A stretch of 64,000 nt of DNA from positions 124,001 to 188,000 of the forward strand of contig NZ_SMLB01000003.1 of assembly GCF_004349105.1 (NCBI RefSeq), given 5' to 3'. The position numbers and the translations under genes were made by a program. The notes beneath the pieces are model-generated. The model was not told the DNA's origin. It did no database searches and saw only the letters and a list, made by a program, of their open reading frames with translations. This stretch comes from Jiangella aurantiaca (lineage in GTDB: Bacteria > Actinomycetota > Actinomycetes > Jiangellales > Jiangellaceae). The first letter of the stretch is position 1. Each line of letters opens with the position of its first letter. This document shows positions 52,426 through 60,839 of the stretch, piece after piece.

Positions 52426-52499
52426 CGTTGATCTTGGAGTTGTTCGGCCATCTATCGGACATACCACCCCACAATGGCCGAACAACTCCAAGATCAACG
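52426..52499. repeat. Intergenic palindrome, 26-bp perfect arms
   Basis: Arms 52426-52451 and 52474-52499 are perfect inverse copies; they start CGTTGATCTTGGAGTTGTTC and have a 22-nt spacer. The first 21 bases after the C are identical to the arm at 59807. It sits directly after a broken VOC gene. Confidence 0.9.
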
Positions 52500-52624
52500 G
52501 GGGAGGGTCCGCCGGTGGTTGGGGCTTGGGGGCGACGTGCGCCGGCCTGTCCCAGCGTGGCAGGCGCCCACGAATCGGACCCCATTCCGCGCGCGTTCGT
52601 TCTCACCGAGACCGGACGCACGTC

Positions 52625-52650
52625 GGGCCGGTCCTGGTTCGGACCGGCCC
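52625..52650 (-). terminator. Terminator-like hairpin after tRNA-Ser(GCT)
   Basis: GGGCCGGTCC and GGACCGGCCC form a perfect 10-bp stem with a 6-nt loop, 22 bp beyond the tRNA 3' end on the minus strand. No T run, but position fits. Confidence 0.65.
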
Positions 52651-52671
52651 TCGGTACTCGTACTGGTGGTG

Positions 52672-52762
52672 CGGAGGCGGCGGGATTTGAACCCGCGAGA
52701 GGGTGTGAGCCCTCAACCCGCTTAGCAGGCGGGCGCCATAAACCGGGCTAGGCGACGCCTCC
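52672..52762 (-). tRNA. tRNA-Ser (anticodon GCT)
   Basis: The acceptor stem GGAGGCG/CGCCTCC is perfect; the anticodon loop CTGCTAA within CCCGC/GCGGG gives GCT. A long variable arm marks a class II tRNA. Discriminator G as required for Ser; CCA not encoded. Confidence 0.97.
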
Positions 52763-52832
52763 ATGCCCGAATGGAACACCCGGGCGACGCAAGGCTACCG
52801 TTCCGGCGCCGGAGACGGCAAAGTCAGGTGGT

Positions 52833-53486
52833 GTGAGATCTCGCGAGCGAGCCTGGCGCGATCGTCGAGAGGCCGGTGAGCAGCTGGGCGCGGCGGTCCA
52901 GGAGCAGCTCGGCGACGTCGGGGACGTACTGGTGCTGGGGCTGCCGCGCGGCGGGGTGACCGTCGCGGCGCCGGTGGCCGCTGCGCTGGGCGGGGAGCTC
53001 GACGTGCTGGTGGTGCGCAAGGTCGGCGTGCCGTGGCAGCCGGAGCTCGCGCTGGGCGCCGTCACGACGTCGGGGCATCGCGTGATCAACGGTGAGGTCG
53101 CACGCCGCATCCGGTTGCGCCCCGACGAGGTCGAGACGGTCTTCCGGAACGCCCAGGACGCCGCCCGGGACCGCGAACGGCTGCTCCGCGGCGACCGTCC
53201 GCCGCTGCGGCTGGCCGGCCGGACCGTCGTCCTGGTCGACGACGGCATCGCGACCGGCGCGACGATGCGGGCGGCGGCCGAGCTGCTCGCGACAGCGGAA
53301 CCGGCGCCGCACAGCGTCGTCGTCGCGGTGCCGGTGGGGCCGCAGGACACCGTCGACGAGCTCGCGGCCGTCGTCGACGCCGTGGTGGTGCTGCGGATCC
53401 CGGTGACGTTCAACGCCGTGGGCGAGTGGTACGACGATTTCACCCAGGTCGAGGATGCCGACGTCAGAGCGCTGCTGACGCCGTGA
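52833..53486 (+). CDS. Phosphoribosyltransferase-family protein
   Basis: 217 residues. VLVLGLPRGGVTVAAPVAAA at the start and the PRPP loop TVVLVDDGIATGATMRAA are diagnostic of type I phosphoribosyltransferases. The family with LPRGG and a long C-terminal half often stands alone or beside dienelactone hydrolases; the base acceptor is unknown. GTG 52833 is the first start after the tRNA-Ser promoter region. Confidence 0.88.
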   Translation: MRSRERAWRDRREAGEQLGAAVQEQLGDVGDVLVLGLPRGGVTVAAPVAAALGGELDVLVVRKVGVPWQPELALGAVTTSGHRVINGEVARRIRLRPDEVETVFRNAQDAARDRERLLRGDRPPLRLAGRTVVLVDDGIATGATMRAAAELLATAEPAPHSVVVAVPVGPQDTVDELAAVVDAVVVLRIPVTFNAVGEWYDDFTQVEDADVRALLTP

Positions 53487-53608
53487 CCGTGGTCACGTAG
53501 GCAACTTCTGGGCGCGTTCGGGCGTCGTGTTACACAGGCGGTTGCGCCGACGTCCGGTTGGGGCGGGCCGCGGTGTGATTATCCTGGCTTCGGCGAATAG
53601 AGCGGATC

Positions 53609-55276
53609 ATGAGAGCTGACGACGTGAGAGCGAGGAGGGGTGACCGGCCGGTGCAGCGTGCCCGACGAGCTCAAGGTGCTCGACGCGCCCGGTTGCAGTC
53701 GCGCCGGAACGAGCGCAACCAGCGCTACGGCAGGTTCATCGGCCTGACGGCGCTCGGCTCGCTGATCCCCGGCACCGGGTTGATCGCCGCCGGCAAGCGC
53801 CGGCTCGGCACCACCGTGCTGGTGATCCTGGGCGCCATCTTCGTCCTCGGACTCGCCGTCGTCATCCTCGTCCCGCCCACCGAGCTGGCGTCGTACGGCG
53901 GCGACCGCCAGATGATGCTCATCCTCGGGACGGCGCTTGCGGCCGGCGCGGTGGCCTGGCTGCTCATCGCCCTCGGCAGTCACCGGTCGCTGGAGCCGGA
54001 CGGGCTGCCCACCGGCAAGCGGCTGGCCGGCGCCCTCGTGGTCGTCGTCAGCGCGTCGGTGGTCGTCGCGCCGATGGCGGTCGGTTCCAGGTACGCATTC
54101 ACGCAGCGTGAGCTGGTCGGCAACATCTCCTCCAGCGGCTCCAGCAACACCACCCCGGAGGTCGACCTGGCCGACCCGTGGGCGGACAAGCCGCGGCTGA
54201 ATGTGCTCTTCCTCGGCGGCGACGCCGGCGAGGGCCGCACCGGACTGCGTCCCGACACCCAGATCCTCGCCAGCATCGACACCGAGTCCGGCGCGACGAC
54301 GATGATCTCGCTGCCACGTAACCTGCAGGGCTTCCCGTTCCCCGAGGGCACCCCGCTCGCCGACGCCTATCCCGACGGGTTCACCGGCGGCGGCGACCCG
54401 CTCGAGTGGATGCTCAACGCCGTCTACGCCAACGTCCCGCGCGACCACCCCGAGGTGTTCGAGGGCGTCGGCGACCCCGGCGCCGACGCCACCAAGTGGG
54501 CGGTCGAGGGCGCGCTCGGCGTCGACGTCGACTACTTCGTCATGGTCGACCTCGCCGGCTTCGAGGCGGTGGTCGACGCGCTCGGCGGCATCACCGTCAA
54601 CGTGCCGCGCGACATCCCGTGGGGCAACAAGAGCCTCCCCGACGGCACCTGCACCGAGGCCAACGGCTACATCCAGCAGGGCGACAACCAGCACCTCGAC
54701 GGCTTCCAGGCGCTCTGGTTCGCCCGCTCGCGTTGCGGCAGCGACGACTACGAGCGTATGGAGCGGCAGCGCTGTGTCATGAACGCCATCGTCGACAAGG
54801 TCGACCCCGCCACGCTGCTCAGCCAGTACCAGAGCCTGGCGTCGGCGGCCGGCGACATCATCACCTCCGACGTGCCGGCCGACCTGTTCCCAGCGCTGAT
54901 CGAGCTCATGGGGAAGGTTCGTTCGCAGCCGCTGGAGAGCTTGACGCTCGACAACGAGTTCTTCGGCAGCATGGGCACCACGTCCAGCGACCCCGACTAC
55001 GACCTGCTGCACACGCGCATCCAGGAGATCCTGGCCGACACCCCGGACAGCCCGGCCACGCCGGACGCCGGCGAGACGACGCCGCCCGAGGACACCACCG
55101 AGGCGACCGGGCAGAGCGCGGACGACGCCAGCGACGACCGGTCCGGTGCGGCGGTCCAGCAGGCCTCCGGCGACGCCGAGACGCAGACCGACGAGTCGAC
55201 CGAAGAGACGCCGGGCGGCGACGCCACCGACGAGCCCGCGGCCGACGAGCCGGTCGACGCCGGCGCGGTCTGCTGA
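53609..55276 (+). CDS. LytR-CpsA-Psr (LCP) family cell-wall ligase-like protein
   Basis: 555 residues. A basic cytoplasmic N-terminus is followed by three or four membrane helices (about 45-160). The extracytoplasmic LCP domain (~195-450) contains LNVLFLGGDAGEGRTGLRPD, the metal/phosphate Arg-Asp residues in RPDTQILASID, and SLPRNL. Residues ~475-555 are an acidic Thr/Asp/Glu-rich tail ending in Cys. LCP proteins attach teichoic-acid-like or arabinogalactan polymers to peptidoglycan. ATG 53609 has no strong Shine-Dalgarno sequence; GTG starts slightly downstream are possible. Confidence 0.9.
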   Translation: MRADDVRARRGDRPVQRARRAQGARRARLQSRRNERNQRYGRFIGLTALGSLIPGTGLIAAGKRRLGTTVLVILGAIFVLGLAVVILVPPTELASYGGDRQMMLILGTALAAGAVAWLLIALGSHRSLEPDGLPTGKRLAGALVVVVSASVVVAPMAVGSRYAFTQRELVGNISSSGSSNTTPEVDLADPWADKPRLNVLFLGGDAGEGRTGLRPDTQILASIDTESGATTMISLPRNLQGFPFPEGTPLADAYPDGFTGGGDPLEWMLNAVYANVPRDHPEVFEGVGDPGADATKWAVEGALGVDVDYFVMVDLAGFEAVVDALGGITVNVPRDIPWGNKSLPDGTCTEANGYIQQGDNQHLDGFQALWFARSRCGSDDYERMERQRCVMNAIVDKVDPATLLSQYQSLASAAGDIITSDVPADLFPALIELMGKVRSQPLESLTLDNEFFGSMGTTSSDPDYDLLHTRIQEILADTPDSPATPDAGETTPPEDTTEATGQSADDASDDRSGAAVQQASGDAETQTDESTEETPGGDATDEPAADEPVDAGAVC

Positions 55277-55277
55277 C

Positions 55278-56297
55278 TCACTCGTACAGCACGTAGTCAG
55301 GCGTCGGCGCCAGTCCCAGGACCTCGGCAGGCGTCATCAGCGGCCCCTGCGCGACGTCCTCCTCGAAGAACAGCTTGAAGCCGGGAGCGACGTGCGGCGG
55401 CTTGGTGCTCATGAGGGTGGTCCAGGTCCGCTCCTTGTCGGCGCGGCTCCCGATGCCGTCGACGCTCTTGATGGTGACGACACCCGGGTGCGGCAGCAGC
55501 GCCGCCTCGTCCTCGACGACCGACGAATGCACCTGGTGGAACACCATGACCTTCTCCGGCAGGCCGTGCTCGGCGACCAGCGCCGACAGGTAGGCGGCGA
55601 CGGAGTCCAGCTCGGCGCCGGTCGTGCTGCCGTAGACGTCGCCCGGCACCTCGTTCGGCCCGACCGCCCACTCCGGGTCCAGCGCCAGTCCGACGTCGGG
55701 CTCCCGCAGCCACGGCTCCAGCCGGGTCACCTCGGCCAGGAAGTCGGCGCGGCCGGGCTGGACGTTGAGCAGCAGCAGCGCGCCGTGTCGCCGGGCCGCC
55801 GCCAGGTACGCCGCGATGACCTCGTCGGGCTCGTGCGTGCGGTACAGCCCGTCGGCCGCGGGTGACCCATGTGCGATGACGGTGATCAGCTCGAACACCG
55901 GCAGGATGGTGCGGCCGTCGCCGTCGTACTCGGCGGCGATGGCGTCGATCTGCGCGGCCGCGGCGTCCAGGCCGTCCACGCTGAGCCGCCCGAACGCCGG
56001 CGACCGGCCGCCGGCGAAGCCGACCAGCCGATGGTCGGGCAGGATCGTCGTCCCGCCGCCGGGCAGGGTGGCCGACGGCGTGGGCGTCGGGCTCTGCGTG
56101 GGTGTGGGGCTCGGCGTGGGCGTCGCGTCGGGGGCCGACGGCGACGGCGTGCGGACCGCGTCCGGTCCGGCCGGCTCCGAACCCGCCGACCACGGCGCCA
56201 CCGGTGTGCGTCCCTCGTCGGCGCCGCCACCACCGGTAGCGGCGCACCCGGCGGTCGCCAGAGCGGCGATCGTCAGCAGGAGCAGGGATCTACGCAC
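55278..56297 (-). CDS. Lipoprotein with Pro/Thr linker and barrel-like domain
   Basis: 339 residues. The signal peptide ends in the lipobox ALATAGC. A linker of PT/PS repeats (~45-80) spaces it from the membrane. The mature domain (~85-339) shows repeated strand-helix units (LLLLNVQPGRADFLAEV, LALDPEWAVGP, KVMVFHQVHSSVV), suggesting a TIM-barrel hydrolase-like fold. No family is recognised. Its stop is 1 bp from the convergent LCP stop. Confidence 0.7.
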   Translation of the reverse strand: MRRSLLLLTIAALATAGCAATGGGGADEGRTPVAPWSAGSEPAGPDAVRTPSPSAPDATPTPSPTPTQSPTPTPSATLPGGGTTILPDHRLVGFAGGRSPAFGRLSVDGLDAAAAQIDAIAAEYDGDGRTILPVFELITVIAHGSPAADGLYRTHEPDEVIAAYLAAARRHGALLLLNVQPGRADFLAEVTRLEPWLREPDVGLALDPEWAVGPNEVPGDVYGSTTGAELDSVAAYLSALVAEHGLPEKVMVFHQVHSSVVEDEAALLPHPGVVTIKSVDGIGSRADKERTWTTLMSTKPPHVAPGFKLFFEEDVAQGPLMTPAEVLGLAPTPDYVLYE

Positions 56298-56335
56298 TCA
56301 TCTCAGTGTGCCCGGCCGGCCGGGCCGCTATGCGT

Positions 56336-56812
56336 TCAGCCGAGGTCGTCCTGGCCCGAGAGCGGACGGTAGCCTCGGTCCTGGTTGAGCCGGCCGCGCA
56401 GCTCCCGCGCCAGCACCCGCGGCTCGACGTCGATGGCCGCGGTGCGGATGAGGCTCTGCCGGCCGCCGGAGAGGTCGACGGAGACGATGGCGCCGTCGGT
56501 CTGCACCTTGCGGACGTCGCGCCACGGCACCCGCCGCCCGACACCGAACCCCGTCGCGTTGACGAAGCCGTCGTCGTCGAGCACCAGCCTGGTGCCGCGG
56601 CCGAACACCCGCAGCACGCCGACGAGCAGGATGACCAGCGACACCAGCGCGGCCAGCGCCAGCAGCACCAGCAGCGCGGCGCGCAGCCAGCCGGCGGGGT
56701 CGGCCGCCTGCACGATCGTCACCGAGACGGTGACCAGGCCGAGGCCGGCGGCGCCCACTCCGACGCCCCGGACCGCGAGCTGGGTCGGTGGGCCGTAGAC
56801 CGTGCGTGTCAC
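56336..56812 (-). CDS. Membrane protein with PH-like domain
   Basis: 158 residues. Two membrane helices (about 12-35 and 42-65) precede a bacterial PH-type domain: GTRLVLDDDGFVNATG, RRVPWRDVRKVQTDG, IVSVDLSGGRQSLIRT. This layout is common in small actinobacterial proteins of unknown role, often linked to the cell envelope. ATG 56812. Confidence 0.8.
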   Translation of the reverse strand: MTRTVYGPPTQLAVRGVGVGAAGLGLVTVSVTIVQAADPAGWLRAALLVLLALAALVSLVILLVGVLRVFGRGTRLVLDDDGFVNATGFGVGRRVPWRDVRKVQTDGAIVSVDLSGGRQSLIRTAAIDVEPRVLARELRGRLNQDRGYRPLSGQDDLG

Positions 56813-56856
56813 GGACCCAGTGTGTCACGCGACCGCAGGTCAGCCCGCGTGGAGGG

Positions 56857-57033
56857 TCAGGCCGTGGAGGCCAGCCGGGCGCGGTTCTCGGCGATGATCC
56901 GGCACAGCGGGCACAGGTCGAGCCCGTGCCGGCGCGTCCAGCCGGAGAGCGTCGCGCGAGCGTGGTGTGGCGTCGAACCCAAGGTCCCCAGGTCGCCGCA
57001 TTGGTCGCAGACGATGGCCACCTGTGCGCTCAT
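56857..57033 (-). CDS. Small zinc-ribbon-like protein
   Basis: 58 residues, with CDQC near the start and CPLC at residues ~41-44, a CxxC...CxxC pair able to bind one zinc. AGGAG lies 5 nt before ATG 57033. Similar tiny zinc-ribbon proteins are common in Actinobacteria and are usually unassigned. The tight ribosome site and paired motifs make it real rather than chance. Confidence 0.75.
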   Translation of the reverse strand: MSAQVAIVCDQCGDLGTLGSTPHHARATLSGWTRRHGLDLCPLCRIIAENRARLASTA

Positions 57034-57202
57034 GGTCTCCTACCTGTCTCTCGTGCGCCGCCCCCGGCGCATCCCCACCCTGTGTCAAGGATGCCTGACC
57101 GATAGTGATGTGGCGAGCAAACTCGCCGCGCTGCGCGATCGAAACCATCCGTGACCTGCATCCAGGCTAGCGAGCACAACGGTGCGAGGGGGGCGAAAAC
57201 GA

Positions 57203-58906
57203 TCAATTCGCGGGCCGCTCGGCGGCGGCCACCTCGCCGACCGCGTCGAGGACCGACGCGAGGCGATGCACGGGCAGCTCGATCAGCGGCGTCTCGAGCA
57301 CCCGCGGCGGCACGCCGGACTCGTCGACCAGCAGGCGCGCCTCGTTCTTGGTGAGCGGTGCATCGTCGAGGCGCCGGCTTGCCTTGACGAGGGCCTCGCG
57401 GGCGGCCGTCCCGAGGCGCCGGTGGGCATTGTCCAGGAGGAACCGCCGGGCGATGTCGGCGGGCGGCAGGCCGTCGGCCGGGACCGCGACGGCCTCGACG
57501 ATCGCGTGCCGGGAGTCCGGGGTGCTGCGCCGGAACCGGAGCCGCCACTTGGCGCCGACCAGCCGCTGCAGCTCCTGCTGGCCCGCCTGCGACGTCACCG
57601 CGGGGTGGGTGTTCTGGACCGCCAGCGCGAGCCGCTCGACGTCGAGCGCCAGCAGGGTCCGGAGCAGCCAAGTGTTCGGGTCGCCGACGAGGTGGACCGC
57701 CACGGCCGACGTGCGGGCGTTCGGGATCGCGGCCGCCGCCCGCCCGGCGAAGACGTCCGCGAGCGCGATGCCGGTCGGCGCGCCGCCGCTCCCGGACGGC
57801 CGCTGCAGCGCGACGACCGCCCCGACCTCGAGCTCCTGCGGCCCGGCGGCGGCGTCCAGGAGCGCCGTCATGACGTCCCGCGCGTCCGGCCGGCCGCCCT
57901 CGAGCGACTGGGGCCCGTGCGTGTAGATGGTGACGGCCTCCTGGGCCGCGCGCGGCAGCGACTTCCACGTGGCCGCCGTCGGCTGGCAGACGTAGAGGTC
58001 GCTGGCGCTGCCGATGGCCTGCGCGCCGACATAGCGGTTGAAGTGCGGCAGGATCGCCTCGGTGGCCAGCGACAGGCCGACGATCTCGCGCTGGACCTTC
58101 AGCCCTAGCGCCGGCTGGTGCCGCCCGTGGCCGTAGGCCATGACCAGCCGGCCGTTCCTGCGATCGCGGAGGCTCTCCAGGCCACGGGTGAGGAACAGCC
58201 GGACGCCTTCGGGTGTGTAGGGCGGGTCGGTGAAGACGAGGTCGCCCACCTCCCGCGCGGCCGACGGCAGGCCGGCCCGGAAGTCGGCGTAGGCGGTCAG
58301 GATCGGTAGGTCCAGGGCCGCGGCCTGCTGGTCGACGTAGGCCAGCAGGTCCTCGTCGATGTCCGCGACGACGACGCGTACCCGGGGGTTGACCAGGCAC
58401 ATCGCGATTGAGGTCAGGTCGTGGTCGCCGATGCAGACGAGCGTCGCGTCGTCGAGGTCGAACGTGCCGTCCAGCCACAGCGCGCGGCGCAGCGCGGTGA
58501 CCGGCGTCGCGGGTACGTGGTCGAGCGCCTGGACCGCCTTCGGTGCGCCGGCAACGACGTCGGCGATGCGCCGCGCCATGTCGCCGGCCACGGACGGCGC
58601 GTCCGTCGGACCCGGCAGCGCAAGCCGGTCCAGGCGGTCCAGCGCGAACCGCTTCCGATACGCCGTCCGGGCACCGGTTCGCACGGTGTGATGGCCGCCG
58701 GTCGTCTCCAGATCGCCGCTCAGCGCGTCGAGCAGCCGTTCGAGCAGCCGGCGCGGCACCGCGAACCGCCGGATGAGGTCGTCGAGCGTGACCGGGCCGG
58801 CGACGAGGGCGGCCAGCGCCTCCCGCAGCGGGCGCGCGGCGACGCCGAGCCCCGACACCAGGTCGGCGACACGGTCGGTGGTGTCAGTGCTCCGCGACGG
58901 TTCCAA
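57203..58906 (-). CDS. BpsA-like (branched-chain polyamine synthase family) protein
   Basis: 567 residues. Residues 1-~85 look like winged-helix DNA-binding or substrate-recognition modules. The middle (~100-330) is an aminopropyltransferase/methyltransferase-like Rossmann fold: LVCIGDHDLTSIAMCL, VVVADIDEDLLAYVD and LVFTDPPYTPEGVRLF match the bis-aminopropyl spermidine synthase family. Archaeal and thermophile members make branched polyamines; actinobacterial ones are longer and uncharacterised. The C-terminal ~230 residues are of unknown type. The start TTG 58906 lies 1 bp after the mature 3' end of tRNA-Ser(TGA), so translation may begin only after tRNA processing; an internal GTG at codon 17 is an alternative. 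Confidence 0.75.
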   Translation of the reverse strand: MEPSRSTDTTDRVADLVSGLGVAARPLREALAALVAGPVTLDDLIRRFAVPRRLLERLLDALSGDLETTGGHHTVRTGARTAYRKRFALDRLDRLALPGPTDAPSVAGDMARRIADVVAGAPKAVQALDHVPATPVTALRRALWLDGTFDLDDATLVCIGDHDLTSIAMCLVNPRVRVVVADIDEDLLAYVDQQAAALDLPILTAYADFRAGLPSAAREVGDLVFTDPPYTPEGVRLFLTRGLESLRDRRNGRLVMAYGHGRHQPALGLKVQREIVGLSLATEAILPHFNRYVGAQAIGSASDLYVCQPTAATWKSLPRAAQEAVTIYTHGPQSLEGGRPDARDVMTALLDAAAGPQELEVGAVVALQRPSGSGGAPTGIALADVFAGRAAAAIPNARTSAVAVHLVGDPNTWLLRTLLALDVERLALAVQNTHPAVTSQAGQQELQRLVGAKWRLRFRRSTPDSRHAIVEAVAVPADGLPPADIARRFLLDNAHRRLGTAAREALVKASRRLDDAPLTKNEARLLVDESGVPPRVLETPLIELPVHRLASVLDAVGEVAAAERPAN

Positions 58907-58907
58907 G

Positions 58908-59000
58908 CGGAGGGCATGGGATTCGAACCCATGAGGACGGAGAGGGCCCCGCCCTAGAACTTTTCAAGAGTTCCCCGTTCGGCCACTCCGGCAGCCCTCC
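58908..59000 (-). tRNA. tRNA-Ser (anticodon TGA)
   Basis: The acceptor stem GGAGGGC/GCCCTCC is perfect. The anticodon stem GAACT/AGTTC encloses CTTGAAA, giving TGA. A long variable arm and T-arm CATGGGTTCGAATCCCATG are present; discriminator G. CCA not encoded. Confidence 0.97.
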
Positions 59001-59046
59001 AGGCAGTGCAAGTGTGCCACGTCCGGCGTGTGGCAGCATCGGCCCG

Positions 59047-59811
59047 GTGAGCGAGGCCGAGACGCCGTTGCCGGGTGGCCGGGTGGGCGGGGCCGTGCGC
59101 GTCGGCGACACCGTGCGGCGGCCGACCGGACCCTGGACGCCGGCCGTGCACGCCCTGCTGGCCGAGCTGCGCGGCGCCGGCCTCGACGCGATCCCCGAGG
59201 TGCGCGGCGTCGACGAGCAGGGGCGCGAGGTGCTCGGGCTGATCCCCGGCCGGACCATCGGCCGCGACGAACCGGTCCACGACGCGCTCCTGGCCGATGG
59301 CGTGCGCTGGCTGCGCCGCTACCACGACGCCGTCGCCGGCTACCGGCCCACGGGCGACGTGACGTGGCGGCACGGGCGCCGGGCGCTGGTCGACGGCGAG
59401 ATCATCTGCCACAACGACCCGGCCGCCTACAACTGGATCGCCGACGGCGACCGCGTCGTCGGCGTGGTCGACTGGGACATGGCCGGGCCGGGCGTCGCGC
59501 TGGACGACCTCGCGTTCGTCGCGTGGATGTCGGTGCCGCTGCGCCGCGAGCTGGCGGCGGGCGACGTCGCGCGGCGGCTCCGGATGATGGCCGCGGCGTA
59601 CGGCGACGTCACGCCGGAGGCGATCCTCGCCCACGTGCACGTCCGGATGACCATGGCCGCCGACCGCATCGAGGCCGGTCAACGTCGCGGCGACCCGGGA
59701 CTGCTGAACCTCGCCGCGATCGGCGAGCCGGGCCGGACCCGCTCGGCCCTCGCCGCCCTGGCGGACCGCGAGCCCGCGATCACCGCCGCCCTCCTCTCCC
59801 GCCCACGTTGA
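59047..59811 (+). CDS. Aminoglycoside/choline phosphotransferase-like kinase
   Basis: 254 residues, the C-lobe of the APH/choline kinase fold. The catalytic loop is IICHNDPAAYNWI (H-x-D-x5-N) and the metal-binding motif is VVDWDMAGPG. The N-lobe is short, with a Gly-rich opening. Substrate unknown; such genes are numerous in actinomycetes and only a few confer resistance. GTG 59047 begins a conserved start. The terminal TGA is supplied by the palindrome arm at 59807 (GTTGATC). Confidence 0.85.
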   Translation: MSEAETPLPGGRVGGAVRVGDTVRRPTGPWTPAVHALLAELRGAGLDAIPEVRGVDEQGREVLGLIPGRTIGRDEPVHDALLADGVRWLRRYHDAVAGYRPTGDVTWRHGRRALVDGEIICHNDPAAYNWIADGDRVVGVVDWDMAGPGVALDDLAFVAWMSVPLRRELAAGDVARRLRMMAAAYGDVTPEAILAHVHVRMTMAADRIEAGQRRGDPGLLNLAAIGEPGRTRSALAALADREPAITAALLSRPR

Positions 59812-59878
59812 TCTTGGAGTTGTTCGGCAATTGCGGCGCGAAATGACCGATTGATACCCGAACAACTCCAAGATCAAC
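59807..59878. repeat. Intergenic palindrome, 21-bp perfect arms
   Basis: Arms at 59807-59827 and 59858-59878 start GTTGATCTTGGAG and are identical to the arms at 52427; the 30-nt spacers differ. The first arm overlaps and supplies the stop codon of the kinase gene. It can also act as a terminator between two convergent genes. Confidence 0.9.
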
Positions 59879-59905
59879 TTCGGTACCGGGATGGGCGTGG
59901 CGGGG

Positions 59906-60736
59906 TCAGGGGCCGGTGGCGATCGGGCGTTCCGGGTCGGACGACCACTGCGACCACGAGCCCGGGTACAGCGTCGCGTCGATGCCGGCGACGGCGAGGG
60001 CGGCGACCTCGTGCGCCGCGGTGACGCCGGAGCCGCAGTACACGCCGACCGGGCGGCGGCCGTCGACGCCGAGGGAGGCGAACCGGGCGCGCAGCTCGTC
60101 CGGGCTGAGGAACCGGCCCGCCGCGTCGACGTTGCCGGTCGTCGGAGCGCTGAGTGCGCCGGGGATGTGCCCGGCGCGCGGGTCGACCGGCTCCGTCTCG
60201 CCGCGGAACCGCTCGCCGGCGCGGGCGTCGAGCAGCACGCCGTCGGTCGCCAGCCCGGCCGCGTCGTCGGCGGACAGGGTCGGCAGCGCGCCCGGCCGCA
60301 GCGTCACGTCCCCCTCCGGCGGCGTCACCTCACCCGACTCCAGCGCGCCGCCGGCCGCCGTCCACGCGCTCAGCCCGCCGTCGAGCAGCCGCACGTCGGC
60401 CAGCCCGGCCCAGCGCAGCAGCCACCACGCCCGGGCGGCGGACGTGCCGCCGAGGTGGTCGTAGGCGACGACGGTCTCGCCGTCGCGCACGCCCCACCGC
60501 CGGGCGGCCGCCTGCAGCACGCCGACGTCGGGCAGCGGGTGCCGGCCCTGCGCGGGCGACGGCGGTCCGGCCAGCTCGGTCTCGAGGTCGGCATAGACCG
60601 CGCCGGGCAGGTGACCGGCCAGGTAATGGTCGTGGCCGTGCGGGTCGCCGAGCTTCCAGCGGACGTCGAGCAGGACGGTGCGCTCCCCCGCGGCCAGGCG
60701 CCGGCCGAGCGAGTCGGTGTCGATCAGCACGCTCAT
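59906..60736 (-). CDS. Sulfurtransferase with two rhodanese domains
   Basis: 276 residues, tandem rhodanese folds as in thiosulfate or 3-mercaptopyruvate sulfurtransferases. The inactive first domain has Asp in place of Cys (AYDHLGGTSAAR). The active loop of the second is VYCGSGVTA with Cys234. CGSGVTA is more typical of mercaptopyruvate sulfurtransferase than the CRKGVT of classical rhodanese. ATG 60736. Cytoplasmic; transfers sulfur to thiols or cyanide. Confidence 0.92.
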   Translation of the reverse strand: MSVLIDTDSLGRRLAAGERTVLLDVRWKLGDPHGHDHYLAGHLPGAVYADLETELAGPPSPAQGRHPLPDVGVLQAAARRWGVRDGETVVAYDHLGGTSAARAWWLLRWAGLADVRLLDGGLSAWTAAGGALESGEVTPPEGDVTLRPGALPTLSADDAAGLATDGVLLDARAGERFRGETEPVDPRAGHIPGALSAPTTGNVDAAGRFLSPDELRARFASLGVDGRRPVGVYCGSGVTAAHEVAALAVAGIDATLYPGSWSQWSSDPERPIATGP

Positions 60737-60763
60737 GCGACTCACGCTAGCCCAGCGGCGAAC

Positions 60764-60823
60764 CGCAACCCACGAGTTGCGCGACGGGGCCACCATGTGC
60801 AATCCTAGGGTTGCACATGGTGG
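60764..60823. promoter_or_regulatory. ArsR-type operators upstream of the SRPBCC-ArsR operon
   Basis: A near-perfect 34-bp palindrome covers 60790-60823: 13-bp arms (CCACCATGTGCAA / TTGCACATGGTGG) around TCCTAGGG, itself centred on CCTAGG. A weaker palindrome CGCAAC-6-GTTGCG lies at 60764-60781. Both sit just upstream of ATG 60840, where the ArsR protein of the same operon would autoregulate. Confidence 0.85.
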
Positions 60824-60839
60824 CCGAGGAGGAACACCC

